NCBI GenBank assembly: GCA_038373885.1
Contig: JAWZYV010013551.1
Location: forward strand, 124,001 to 188,000
Direction of reading: 5' to 3'
DNA: 64,000 nucleotides
Source: Cheiracanthium punctorium
Lineage: Eukaryota > Arthropoda > Arachnida > Araneae > Cheiracanthiidae
Part shown: piece after piece, positions 1-11,810 of the stretch
How the letters are laid out: every line of letters starts with the position of its first letter
How positions within the stretch are numbered: the stretch's first letter is position 1
The notes under the pieces: model-generated
Seen by the model: only the letters and a program-made list of their open reading frames with translations
Told to the model about the DNA's origin: nothing
Databases searched by the model: none
Translations under genes and position numbers: made by a program

Positions 1-1029
1 TTATATATTGAATGTTTTTCTTTTGAGGGTTTGCAAAGAAGGTTTTTATAAAAGTATTCAAAGTTATTTCCATGACGATACATAGTTTTAAACTTGAAAA
101 CAGCTCAAAAAATATTTTACCATCTAAAAAGAAGCACATTTCTTGCTATTTAACTTTAGTATTTCGTTTGAAGTATTTTTTTTATATGTTTCAATTCCCT
201 ATTTTTTAAAATGTTGAATGATAAAAATGACTGAATTCCATAGATATCTGATTATAGACATGAATAATCTCGTTTTTTTTTTTTAAATCCTATATTGTAC
301 ACATCGATAATGAATTTTTAGACACCATGAAGCCAATATTAAAGCGACCTTTTGGATTTTAGGCATCATTTTGAGAGTCTAAGCACATACACAACGGATT
401 TTTATAAATTTTGGTATGCAAATAGTATATTCGAGACTTTTTTCTTATTTTCAGGTTTAGTTTGTGATTGTTGATAAATATTAAGAAGTTTGGACTTACT
501 GTGAATAATTTCAGCGTTTTGTGCATCGTTAAAGTTCTTTCAGAATGCTGGTACTCTGTTTTATAGAGTTGTTTAATTTTTTTTAACATTGCACTTTTTC
601 TGCAATGTCAATGACAAAATCATGAAGCTTGTGTTGAAGGTTAATCAAGAGCTTCAATATTTAACGCTGCCAATTCATATACAAACAATGAATTAGTTTA
701 ATTTTACACATAATTTCATAGATTTAAAAAAATTGTTTTATATATTGAAAAATACATTTTGTTTAAAGTATTACAAAAATGGACGGTTTATTTTTGTGTA
801 ATTATATTACTCACATAAAATTATTTCGTACATATTTGTGTACATTTACTTGGTTTTGGAGACGTGTGTACTGATGATGTATGTTAAATAGTTATGTCGC
901 ATGTAAGTATTCATACATGCATTATTTGATATAAATTCTCAAATTGTCTTTTAGGGCTGTTATTTATTTGTGCCCCAAAACCGGGTCAGCTGCATACTAT
1001 AGGCTTGACCGTTACAAGTTCCTTAGATG
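1..1029. other. AT-rich DNA, no feature recognised
   Basis: AT-rich sequence with frequent stops in all frames. The only longer frame, on the minus strand at 359-589, is low-complexity and lysine/asparagine-rich with no recognisable motif. I see no repeat ends or gene signals. Confidence 0.5.
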
Positions 1030-1310
1030 CTGATCGTTTTATTAAGGGATGCCAGTAGGCAAGTAATTGTTTCCATGAATGGTCACCTAATTTTGAACAA
1101 ATTCGAGATGAGAGACCTAGCACTGTGATTGTCATCCGCAGATGCATCGTTTGAACATGGCGGACGTTCGAGCCACGGCAGATTTTACGTGCGCCAAGCT
1201 CCCATTAGCGTACATAGTCCCACAACAATCCAGTCGAGAGAGGTTGTTACCCTCTCAAACGTTGACCAAGGTCGGCGACGCTTCAGTTTTGGTGATCCTG
1301 GGGCAAGCGA
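1030..1310 (-). repeat. Diverged copy of the dispersed repeat at 54340-54725
   Basis: This stretch aligns with the reverse complement of the GC-rich repeat near 54.4-54.7 kb. Shared blocks in order include an AATTCSAGATGAG block, a TTTACGTGC block, AGCTCCCAT-AGCGTACA, GTCCCACA and a hairpin-like G/C block (GAGAGGTTGTTACCCTCTC here, GGGAGGGTTTCACCCTCCC there). This copy is the more decayed. The open frame at 1129-1368 is a by-product of the repeat. Its translation resembles the minus-strand frame at 54311-54508 because both read the same repeat, so it is not evidence for a gene. The family is not assigned. Confidence 0.65.
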
Positions 1311-4300
1311 TTTAGGGCTTTTTCAAAAATCATTTTACTTAATTAAATGCTGCAACAACAGCTTATAAATTGTCAGAGTTAGGATTTTCGCAAAAATGAA
1401 CATAGATATTTACTATTTTAAAATGTAAAAAATGTCTTAGTTTATAAAATTATTTTTTTTTTGAAACACTCGCATGTACATATTTAAATGTTTCCCCTTT
1501 TATTACATGCTTTTTTGAAAATAGATTCTATTTTTTGTTGAATGATGATGCTAATGTTGTGAGCACACTAAAAAGAAAACAAAGAAGAAATTTGTATAGC
1601 AGTAACAATATTTCTCACATTTTTTATACGGCATTAAACAGTATAAAATAAAGGAAAAAGAATTCAGTTGCCGGATCATAAACTTTTGAAATCTCATCGT
1701 CACTCTCGGAAAAGAAAGACAAATAAGCATAATTTATTCAATGCTCCTAAGAAATAGTCGTGCCTATGATTTGGGCAAATTGCAGGGAAACCTTTTCTTG
1801 AACTATTCATTTCGCATTGGATGTCAAAACGGCATCAAGTTTCTATTGAACTGAGCAGGAAAAATCGATTTGCTATTAAAAGTCCATAAATACATTCTTC
1901 TGAAGTATTTTCAGTCGTGAAAGGGGTTTCTGAATAATTTCAAACATATTGATGTGACATGACCGTAACTTATATCAACTCAGTTCATTGTCTGGATGCA
2001 AATCACTCATAGTGGTAGTGGTTGCTGTGAAAATAAGTAAATAAATAGTAAAATAAATAATCCTGTAAATACACTTACTTCGTGAGATAAAAAATATCCG
2101 CTGAAGATACGGTGTTTATTTTGAATCTTGTCAAATTATTTTAAATTTTTGAAACATTAACCGTACTAAAAAAAACTATCGTTAAAACTTCATTTGTTAA
2201 GTTCAACAATCAATTGAAGACTTAAGTCATTTCTGAAGTTCTTAGATTTGGGAACGAAAATGCATAGATATGAACCAAATACAACGTTAACTGAGTGGTG
2301 GTTTCAAAATACTCGAATTTTTAATGTTGTTTTATCAATTTAGCGTTCATTTCTTCACATGTATGACAACATATATTTCAACATCCATTTTTCACCATTC
2401 ATATTAATATTAACTCAACCATAAACACTTAATATTTTTTCAATTTTTATATTAATAATGCAATGGTATTATTATTGTATTAGTATTATTTATTTCAATA
2501 CTTTTTATGAATCAATTAAATCGGTAAAAATATAGTAGATGTAGAATTTAAATAAAGCACTCTTTTAATGCAAATGGCAACATCTACGACTTAATCTAAT
2601 GATTTCGTAATGAGAGTGGATTAATTAGAAAACTTTCTCTGGATGAAGGAATTTCTGTCTGCGTTAGTACATAGTGTCTAAGTATCTCTTATAATGTTTA
2701 AGAATCGTTCACTATAATAAAAGATTTATAACATTTTTCATGCAAGCACTTGAAGCCATAAATGTTTGCTTTCTTAAACTATTCCCGAAAATCACAATAT
2801 TCACCACAACTTTCACTTTTCTTTTTCTTTTTTTTTTTTTGGGGGGGGGAGAAGTAAAATGATAGATTTAACTTTGTGAAATTGGAGGGAATTCTTTGTA
2901 TTCTAAAACTAAAACAAATAAATTTTATGGAGCATCAGACTAACTCTAAAGTATTTGTTTCTGTTGCTTTTCTGAAAATAACTTCATCGATGATACCGTA
3001 TAAGACTGTTAGAGAGGCGAATATCGATTTTAAAAATGCAACTAGATGCAAAAATGCTAATGTTGACGTCATTTGTAAAAAGAAAATGTCATTTTTCCGA
3101 TTGAGAAATTGTTTGGAAACGAAACAGATATCATTACCACAAAAAAATGTTGCTTTTATGTCGGCATTTTCAATATTAAAAAGTTTACAAATTAATACAT
3201 TCTGCCGTATAAATATATGTATAAGTAATTTTGTATAGCTATATTATACAGCTCCACGTATTTGACCGATCTTTAATTTTGCAACCGTTAATTCTAGATG
3301 CATACTTCAGTTACAAATATGCTATTCAAAATTAAATAGAGAGTGAAGATATTAAAATTTGAAAAGAAAAAAGAATTAGTGTAAAAGTACATAATCTAAA
3401 TTTGTATACAGCCCCCAGATCCTTACCTATATATTTGCATAAACTCTGCCAATACCGAAACATTGAAAACACAAAAAGTTTGACATTGGTTCGACCAAGA
3501 ATCATCGAGATAAGAAACATGGCCTTGTATGACTTAAACCACTTTACACACGTAGTCTTTTACATATTTTCAGGGACCGTATACAAAATGTGGTACAGAA
3601 AAAAAGGCGATTTCGTTTCAAAAATTATTTGGAAATCAAATAAGTAAACCAAGTAGATTTGCATTTTATTCGGATTGCATCACGACTAAAATGCTGAGAA
3701 ATATTCAAGAAGAATTTCAGCCGCGTGTCCCCCTGCGTATTCTAATCCAAGGAAAATACTTGGAGCAAATGTGAGGAGAAAGTAAGAAAGCGGATATTTA
3801 TCTGGTACTATATGTTTATTTATGTTGTTGTTTTGAGTTTATCTGCAAGAAGGACAATTTGCTATTTTATTGTTTCAAAGTTATTGTTCACTTAGTTAAA
3901 ACTGTATGAGCTTGCGCACTGCGTTTTTACATATTGTACAAAGATAATTTTTCTTCCTTTTTTTAATAAGCGATTAAAAAAATATTTGTTTTCTTTTAGT
4001 TGAACAATAACATTTTTGTCATGATGCTATCCACCTTAAAGTCTCTTTCTTCTTTTGATAGGGCGATATGTTCCCATCTCGATTTGTATACGATCCCTAC
4101 ACTATGTGTTAAAACTGTACTTGATTTTCTCCGTGAATATTAGCGTATCAATATCCACCTTTTAGCATTTGCAATGCTTTTGTATGGGCAAGATTTCCCG
4201 AACCATAAATGTAAGAACCTGTGATCATGGGACCCTGGAATTATGCATCTAGGACTAACAATTTCAAAAATAAGGGTCGATTAACTTTTACGTGAATGCA

Positions 4301-5724
4301 CTGTATAGCATTTATTTATTTAAAATACAGGAAATTTTGACAGTTATAAAATATTACAGTTATTTGTAACGTTCAGCAACGAAATAATGAACAGAATTCA
4401 ACATCTTTACATGGTGGAAAATTAGTGAAACTGTACTATTCCGGTGCAATATTGCAAGCAGAACTTTTAATAATGATTTTTATACCGTAACTTTTAACAC
4501 TGAAAATAAACAGGTTGGGGAAAAAATATTGTGATAAAGAACATTAAATAAATTTAAATGTATTGTAATAAAGATCATTTAATAAATTATGCATACATAT
4601 GCCATTGACAGGAAAACTAAGATCATTTAATGTAGTGATCTCACTCTCTAACACATTACTTATGCCACTACCACTAGGTTTTAGAAAAAAAGGACTTTCT
4701 GCTCAAGAATACCATAGTTTAACCTTTCGAATTAGAAACTGCATAAATTGATTTTCAATTAACCCCTTAACATGTCTCTTTGATGAAAATCTACCTCAGC
4801 GATGAAAAGAAACGACCCTAGCCTTCGTGAAATTTCGTTTATAAATTCAAGTTATTGCAAAAATTTACTGAGAAACATTCTTGAGAAATACGAATATACA
4901 TACGCAATCCTGTCAATAATAACTTTAATAGTAACAATTAATTTATGTAAAATCTCAAGACAGGAACAAATACAACTAAGGAAGATTTTATGAAAGAGCT
5001 GCTTATACAGAATGAAGCAAATCTGAGTGAATCAAGCCAACCAGTTTCCGAGTGGATAAGGGGTGGTTTTCTCCAGATGTAACGTGAAAACATGTTAGAA
5101 GTCATTAAAAAGCCCTCTACCCAAGACATGCCTCCCCTTGGAAGATAGCCCTAGTGTGCTTTGCCTTAACATATTAACTAACTGGGTGTTTAGAAAGGTT
5201 GAACGAGCCTTTCATACGGACATACGTAAGCGAAAAATTTGATATAGCATGCATATAGTTTTATGATTTATCTTCCACAAAACTTGAACTTCACTCTGCT
5301 TTGGTAAACTTCTTGAAAATGATAAAGAAGCATGTCATTTTGTTCAAAAATATTTGAAAATAAGCCTCGGATTTAATAAACCCAATTATTTACTCTTTCT
5401 TTTTCTTGACCGGTTTCACTTTACGATTATCTAATATAAATGTCTCATATTGTATGTATAACCGTATAAATGTCTCATATATTCTCTAGATGAAATAAGT
5501 TCTTGCATTGAGCATAAGATTAACTTATGAGTGTGGGACTTCAAAATCGTTTCAGAAGATTGATGGAGCGGCATGAATAATTTAGTGTTTTCCAGAAACA
5601 ACCAGTGCAATGAATTTACTATAGCGATGTCAGTGGTTGTATTCCGTTTGAGCTACAGGGAGGGCCGGATTTAGACGTGTGGCGGCTGTGGGATTGTTAA
5701 GAAGTGGAGACCTCTAATTATTTC
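1311..5724. other. Long AT-rich stretch without recognisable genes
   Basis: Mostly AT-rich sequence with simple T, A and TA runs. The frame at 2876-3238 (120 codons) is open but shows no domain, no codon pattern distinct from its surroundings and no splice context that I trust. A T13-G9 homopolymer junction lies at 2828-2849. Near 5660 a GGCCGGATTTAGACG motif resembles the end of a hAT-type element, but I see no partner end. Confidence 0.45.
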
Positions 5725-5930
5725 TAAACCTGAGTGACCGACGACCTGAGTTAACTCATAGCCTAGAGGACCAGGGTTCGATTTCCAGTGGAGCTAGGTT
5801 ATATTTACCCAAAAATTGACTCGCAACGTCGCAACTGATCATTTCGAGTGCCGGAAGTATGTGATATGTGTGCGAAGGTGCGTTGAATATGACCTTCGTG
5901 GGGGATAAACCTCGTGAATACATTGATTTT
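5725..5930 (+). repeat. Possible tRNA-derived SINE
   Basis: A B-box-like AGGGTTCGATTTCC (5773-5786) sits about 40-50 bases downstream of a diverged A-box-like stretch and is followed by a 3' body with no coding potential. This resembles the layout of tRNA-derived SINEs with an internal RNA polymerase III promoter. No second copy of this body was found in the window, so the call rests on the B box alone. Confidence 0.4.
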
Positions 5931-6218
5931 TTTTTCTTTCAAATGTTTGTAATTTTTTGCAAAAAAAAAAAAAAAAATTCTTTTAATACAAGCATTTGTA
6001 AGTATAATAAAATACAATAAATGACCCTAATTAAATTACAGCGTTAACGGACGTAACCTTGCGAGTTTTTTTTTTTTTTTGACGAAAAATGATTAATGAT
6101 TTCGGTGTACTCGTTTGAAAATTTTGAGTAAAACAGTCCATTGCGGGGATCCCTCTCTTGTGGAGGCCCCAGGGTTGCAGTCCCGGTTGTCATCCACTAA
6201 ATGCGTACCTGTGTACAG

Positions 6219-6663
6219 GGTGGCTGAAATTAAACTTCCGTTACTCAAAGAGTCCTGGGGGCCGTTTTACTAGGCCGTTGGTAAAAAGTATTTGGACAAC
6301 ATACTCGTCAGACGATGCACTGGAAATTTCCGGAAAAAAAGTAAAATAAAATGTTCCCTACGTGATGTTTTGCATGAAAAAACAAGAAATTTACAATAGA
6401 TAGGGTAATTCAAAATGTACAAACAATTTCTGCATTTATTCAATAGTTCATGAGCACTTATTAACTAATTTTTGGTCTTTTTTGACCGTATTGCACCATA
6501 CAAAGCACCACATGTTGGACATTTTTTTAACTGAACTTTTAAAAAAAGTTCCTTGTGCGCATATTCTCAAGTGTATGTTGTCCAAAAATACATATATATT
6601 TTCTTCAGACTATTAGAACAGCCTCTAGGGCCCTTCGATTAGCGGAAGTTTAATTTCGCTACC
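6219..6663. mobile_element. Non-autonomous TIR DNA transposon, 445 bp
   Basis: The left end reads GGTGGCTGAAATTAAACTTCCG and the reverse complement of the right end reads GGTAGCGAAATTAAACTTCCG. The inverted similarity extends inward for roughly 100 bases, including a TATTTGGACAACATAC motif on the left and its inverse near 6580. No transposase frame is present, so it must have been mobilised in trans. The left end is preceded by CAG, as in other arthropod elements beginning CAGGGTG. A B-box-like GGGTTGCAGTCCCGG just upstream (6172-6186) may be a SINE remnant. Confidence 0.8.
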
Positions 6664-7032
6664 TATGTATTATAATTTAACGTGTAATCTAAATTATTCT
6701 AACTAGTATAAATCTGATGACCCCCTTCATAGGATAAATATCCTAGATTCAAATCCTCCATGGTCATCAGAGATGATATCCGGCGATTTTGTGTTTTTTA
6801 TATGTAACAATACTTTTTCTTGACCCACTGGATCTCAATTATCATACTGTGAACTATTTTCCTTTAAATCACACTGTGACTTTAAAAATTGAAGCTCGTC
6901 GCCCCAGATAACTATTTATTTTGTAATTGCATGTGTAAAATGAACGTAGAAATAGCCATTATCATTTTGACTCACACACGGCCGGTTTGATAAGGTAAAC
7001 ATAACAAACTTAAAAAGAGAGCCTCTCAGTAT
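6664..7032. other. AT-rich spacer
   Basis: No gene seen. A B-box-like TAGATTCAAATCC near 6750 has no convincing A box upstream, so no tRNA or SINE is called. Confidence 0.4.
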
Positions 7033-7140
7033 ACAAGATTTTCTGCATATTTACTCGTATCTCAACAGGTACGCCATAGTAGGTACGCAACTTCGTACGC
7101 AACTTTGCTGGCGACATCTATTATCACATTAGTGAACTGT
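7033..7140 (+). repeat. Dispersed ~100-bp repeat, copy 1
   Basis: It matches 11713-11810 in the same orientation. Both contain ACAAGATTTT, then GGTACGC followed by a second TAGGTACGCA, CTTCGTACG, a TGCTGGCG-CATCTA block and TTAGTGAAC. The repeated GGTACGC and the palindromic CGTACG suggest a structured end of a larger mobile element. No coding content. Confidence 0.65.
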
Positions 7141-8055
7141 TTTCTAATGTTCCGAAAAAAATTGTAGGCCTCAAAAACGTATTCAGAGGGATTTGACTTT
7201 CTACATAAATACAGCCGTTACAAATGAAACCAATATCAGTGAAAGGAAACCAAATATAAATATATGTTATATATTTGGCTTTTATTCAGCTATGTAAAAC
7301 TTCTAAACTGTACGAAAATGAAATAAAAATTCGTATTTTTGTTGTAATTTCCCAATTATCTTTGATTCAATGTGTGGATCTCTGTGATTGTCTACTACAG
7401 TATACAAGTAATGTAAATCTACTTATAAAGAAATCAAACTACTTCTTAAGATTGATTGATGTGTGTAGGTCTTGGAAATTCCTTCATAAAATTTACGAAA
7501 TCGTATGCAAGTTTGTTTGTTTTTTTAATTTTCAGTGGGACGACCAATGCCCTATCAGAACCTGAATACTTACGGAGTGCCCCTTAAATTTGAAGCCCCT
7601 CCTCCCCTTCTCTTTGATCTTGGTGTTTCAAGATGGAATCCATTGGAATTTCGGAATATAACTGAAATACTAACCAGTTCCTGCTAAAAAGACCAGCACA
7701 AACGCATTCCATTAGGTCTAAAATCTTTCTATTTATTACTGACTGCAATAAAAGTTATTTTTAAACAATTTATGATAGCATAATGAGTTCTTTTATCTCG
7801 TTCCGTATTGCGTTTATATTGATATAATCTGTGAAAAATTTTTCTCGTTTCGGAGACAAAGAGGTGTAATTTTTATGGACTTAATTTTAAGAAATGACTG
7901 AATACTTGTTTAAGCTCACTGATGTAATCAAGTTTCTTTAGTATATAAAATGATATTTTCAGACTAATCAAATTTTCTTTCCTGATATAATATTTTGGAT
8001 TTCTACTCGGAAGCACGCATTAAAAAAAAAACTGTACACTACTGTGCACATGAAA
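7141..8055. other. AT-rich stretch, no feature recognised
   Basis: The frame at 7275-7565 is open for 96 codons but shows no recognisable domain or splice context. Nothing else is supportable. Confidence 0.4.
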
Positions 8056-8140
8056 CCAGGGCCGATCCCACGGAGAGGGGGGGGGTGTCGAGACACCTCC
8101 CCTCCCCGTGGGGACCGCACAAAATGCAGTTCGAACTGCA
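8056..8140. repeat. GC-rich hairpin followed by 16-bp palindrome
   Basis: From 8067 to 8113 two arms can pair: CCCACGGAGAG plus a G run and GTGTC on the left, and GACACCTCCCCTCCCCGTGGG on the right in complementary order. Immediately after it lies the perfect palindrome TGCAGTTCGAACTGCA (8125-8140), whose left half recurs at once as AAAATGCAGTTCG. The block starts with CAGGGCCGATCCC, which resembles hAT-type termini; the inverse motif GGGATCGGCCCTG occurs near 11581. I infer the terminal structure of a decayed DNA element. Confidence 0.55.
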
Positions 8141-11100
8141 TAAAATGCAGTTCGCAAAATTGTTATTCCAGACTTTTAAAACTTAGTATTCAAAAGAGTT
8201 TTTAATCGACACTTTTCCTAACTTTTGTACCTTTGACGTCTTACTTCCAGTGCATGCAAAACCGATTGAGAAATTCCTTTCTTATTCGCATCAGTCAAAA
8301 GAAAGAAGTAGGAATGAATAATAGTGCACTCGGCACTGGGTGGCCAGATATACAAAAGGGGGAGTCGGAGTATCAGCTCTCTGCAGTGGACTCCACATAC
8401 GTCCCATGACTCCTGTCTCGGCATTTTTCCAAAGGAAATAGTCATCTCACATATACATAGTAATCTAATTAAGGGTTTTCTATGCACATGTCTATGGCAA
8501 AAACACTGAGTATGAGAATGAGAATGTCCCAGTCTCATATACTGCCCCGAGACATATTAAGAAATACCATTCTGTATGAAGTAAAAATAGTGTAAGAGGT
8601 CTGCAACTGGCCTGAGGCTGTCGCCACCCTTTGATCCAGCGTTGTCTTTTCTGGGAAATAGATGTATTTTCTTTGTTTCTTTGAAATGTATGGCACAAAG
8701 AAATTCGCTTCTACTGTAGAAAATCATGTGTCCCCTATTCCGGTTAGCTCGGTTAGCTGGACAGTAACGTAGCCAAAGTCGAACATATACTTGGAGGAGT
8801 CTTAGCATACCTTGGAATCTAAATCTTAGCATACCTTGATTAGAAGAAAACCATCTTCAGCTTTTAAGATATAATTAATGCATCAATTCGGTAAAAATAA
8901 AAAAATAAAATAAAAATCACTAGCATTTAACAAATGAAGTAAAAGTTTGCTGCAGTGTACATTTAAGACTGAGGACTGATACCAGTTGTAAACAAAAACA
9001 CACGGAACTAGTTGCAAACAAAGGAAAACGACAAAAAGTGCAGTGCACGAAATGTGATATGTAGTTGAATTGACAGTGACTAAAAGAAGACATGAAATAA
9101 CTTTCATAGTGGAAAAAGAATTTTCATTCAAACTTTTGGAGCTCCGTCAAATCCATTCTCCAAGAAAAAGATCATCACCGATCTGGTAACTAGAATATTT
9201 AGATTATATTTGTACTACTTTTTACTATGATTTACTTTCATATCATTGATATAGAAATAACCTCAATTTTGTAATTTAATTTGATTTTAGAAAAATGATG
9301 AGTAAGTTATAATAAGAGATAAAATGCAAGAGTATAGATCACAGGGCCGTTAAAATAGGAAGAAATGGCAGAGCAAATACTAGGGGTCGCGACTTTGGCT
9401 GCGACCTTAGGAACTTCAAAATCAATATGCTTAATTTTCCATTTTCTCCCAAATTACTGGAAAAATGTACTTTTCGAGCAAGAATTACTTTCCTACTCCA
9501 GTTTTTTTCCCTTAAGCCTCACATTCTTTTAAGCCTTTACTTTTTAACACTTTCCAAAGAAGTTGAAATGTTTATTCTTTCAGTTTGTTTCCCGTGCTCT
9601 AACTGCCGTAAATGCGCATAGATCGAATTTTTATATGATATTGAAAAGTACCATACCATGTACCTTATTGAAAAGGATGTAGGTACCATTTATAGTTCTT
9701 TTACAGGAGCACACAAAATAATTCCGATGCATTGCAGCCTATGGGCAGAGAATGTTTAGAGTACAGTTTAGAAACGTTCATCCATTTCAAGCAAAACATA
9801 ATTGGTATTTATTATTGAGGTTTATGAGAGCATTCTCTCCATCGGCATAGGTGGACGTAGTTTTGATACCCATGCAGGGCTAACAAAATAAAACTCATAG
9901 ATTAGGCTTTAAGAGCTGTATTTAAAATAATATTTTAGTTTCTTGTTGGTTTTAGCCTGTTCACTACCGTCGTTCCTAAGACGCAATGGCAGAAATTCTT
10001 CCCTCCTGTGTAAATCGTTGCTTCCCGGCATGGGTAATTCAATGCCCTGGCATGGCCCAGCCATGCGCTTGTGCAAGGCTGTGGCCAGAGCAGAAATATT
10101 CTAACACTCATGCCGGAGAGCAACGATGGACACAGGATGGAGGAATCTCTGCCGTTCTCTTCAGGAACGTCGGGTTCGAATAGTTAAATATTCGTCATGC
10201 AGTAGCATTCCTGCCAACATCTAGTGAAGAAAATCCAGCAGATTTATGTGGTAAGTCATAATTACTTATCTAAGTCACAAAACACTCTTCGAATTTTTTT
10301 CACGCATGAAATTTCGCCATCTATTCTATGTACTATTTTTTTTAAATATAATTGACACGACACAGACATGACACGACACAGTTATGGTTTTTAAAAGGAA
10401 AAGTTTGCTTTTTATAACAATTCATGTTTGAAATTTCAATCACATATAAGGTCGTGAAATTAAAAATAGAATTTGTAAAAGAGCTCAGGAACATAAGAAT
10501 TCTTTTTACATAAATTGAATAAAACTTCAATGTTTCTTTATGTTCACAAGTTTTTTTCTTAAATGTTCGAAATTTTACAAAATATCTGCTTTTTGGACTA
10601 AAAAAAGTAGTAAAATTTTGGGACTTTAAGCTCAAAAAATGTTACCATTAAACGATTTGCCATCTAATTCTGATAATTTCAAGACTCCTTCACAAATGAG
10701 TAATCTTTATTATTGGACCAAAATACCATGGTATATTGGTCCACATTGAGTGAATAGACCCAGAGAGCGATAATCTTTCAGAGGTGGTGGGGAAATAAAT
10801 GTGTCGATTATTAAAGCTTCAGAATGTTAGAAAACCATGTATTTTAATGTAAAATCAGGAGACCAGGAGAAACCATCAAAATCCAGTAGTCTCTTGAAAA
10901 ATCCAGTAGAGTTGGCAGGTATTCAACTCTAGCTCTGCTCTTAGTATATACACAAGTAAGACAGTGTTGGAAAGTGTTTAATAAACAGTGCTCTCGGTAT
11001 GGCTTCCTTACTTTTTTTAAATTAATCTAAAGACTCCATTCAAGGTCCCCGCAAACTCATTTCTGCAAAAACCCAAACTACGGCATTGATAGTTTTGTCG

Positions 11101-11712
11101 CATACGGATAGAAAAATATTTCTTTATTCCGGAGAGAATATTTTATGACTAAATTAAAAGTTATGAATATTTTTTGAAAATTTAATTACTTGTAACAGAG
11201 TCCGGGATGTAACCATCCCTCCCCAACAAAAAAAATGTGGATTTTTGTCAGAAAATTGATTGCAATCGAGCCATTTTGTGGAAAATTCCGCCTTTTACGT
11301 ACTCCCCCTGAAATTTATTAATGTAATACGCTTTATTAATGTAAAAACCAGATTGATCATTAATGTGTTAATAATGTGAATCCTTTGAAAGTCGAAGCTT
11401 GCGATTTCCTCTGTGAAATTTACAGAGGTATTTATGCTAATTCTATGTTATGGACACGTTTTGTTCCCCGGAAAACTGTCCAATATAGGGAGGTGTCCAA
11501 CTTGGGAACTGAATCAACGAATCTATTTTTTTAGTCGGCAATATACCTCTCTTCGCCACCCACCCCCAACATTTTCTTCTGGGATCGGCCCTGCATAAAA
11601 CACGTACTGCCAGGTAAAACAATTATTTCATGGATGAGATATGTATATTGATCTCGGACGTAAGCTGCTCTTCCCGGGCACACTGGGTACACCCAACGAC
11701 TTCTTTTGAGAA
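8141..11712. other. Mixed AT-rich stretch, no gene recognised
   Basis: Several overlapping short frames on both strands between 8218 and 10183 show no domain that I recognise. A GC-richer patch near 9960-10180 ends in GGGTTCGAATAG, a B-box-like motif, but no A box fits. Two direct repeats of TCTTAGCATACCTTG lie near 8802 and 8825. A GGGATCGGCCCTG motif near 11581 looks like an element end with no clear partner. Confidence 0.4.
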
Positions 11713-11810
11713 ACAAGATTTTGTCTTCAGTTCAAGGGGTACGCAATGGTAGGTACGCAGCTTCGTACGAAACTGTGCTGGCGTCATCTAGTGTCCGTTT
11801 AGTGAACCAT
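11713..11810 (+). repeat. Dispersed ~100-bp repeat, copy 2
   Basis: Second copy of the GGTACGC/CTTCGTACG repeat described at 7033-7140, in the same orientation and similar along its whole length apart from scattered substitutions. Confidence 0.65.

Noticed and set aside
2876..3238. 120-codon plus-strand frame
   Set aside because: No recognisable domain and lysine/asparagine bias as expected in AT-rich noncoding DNA.
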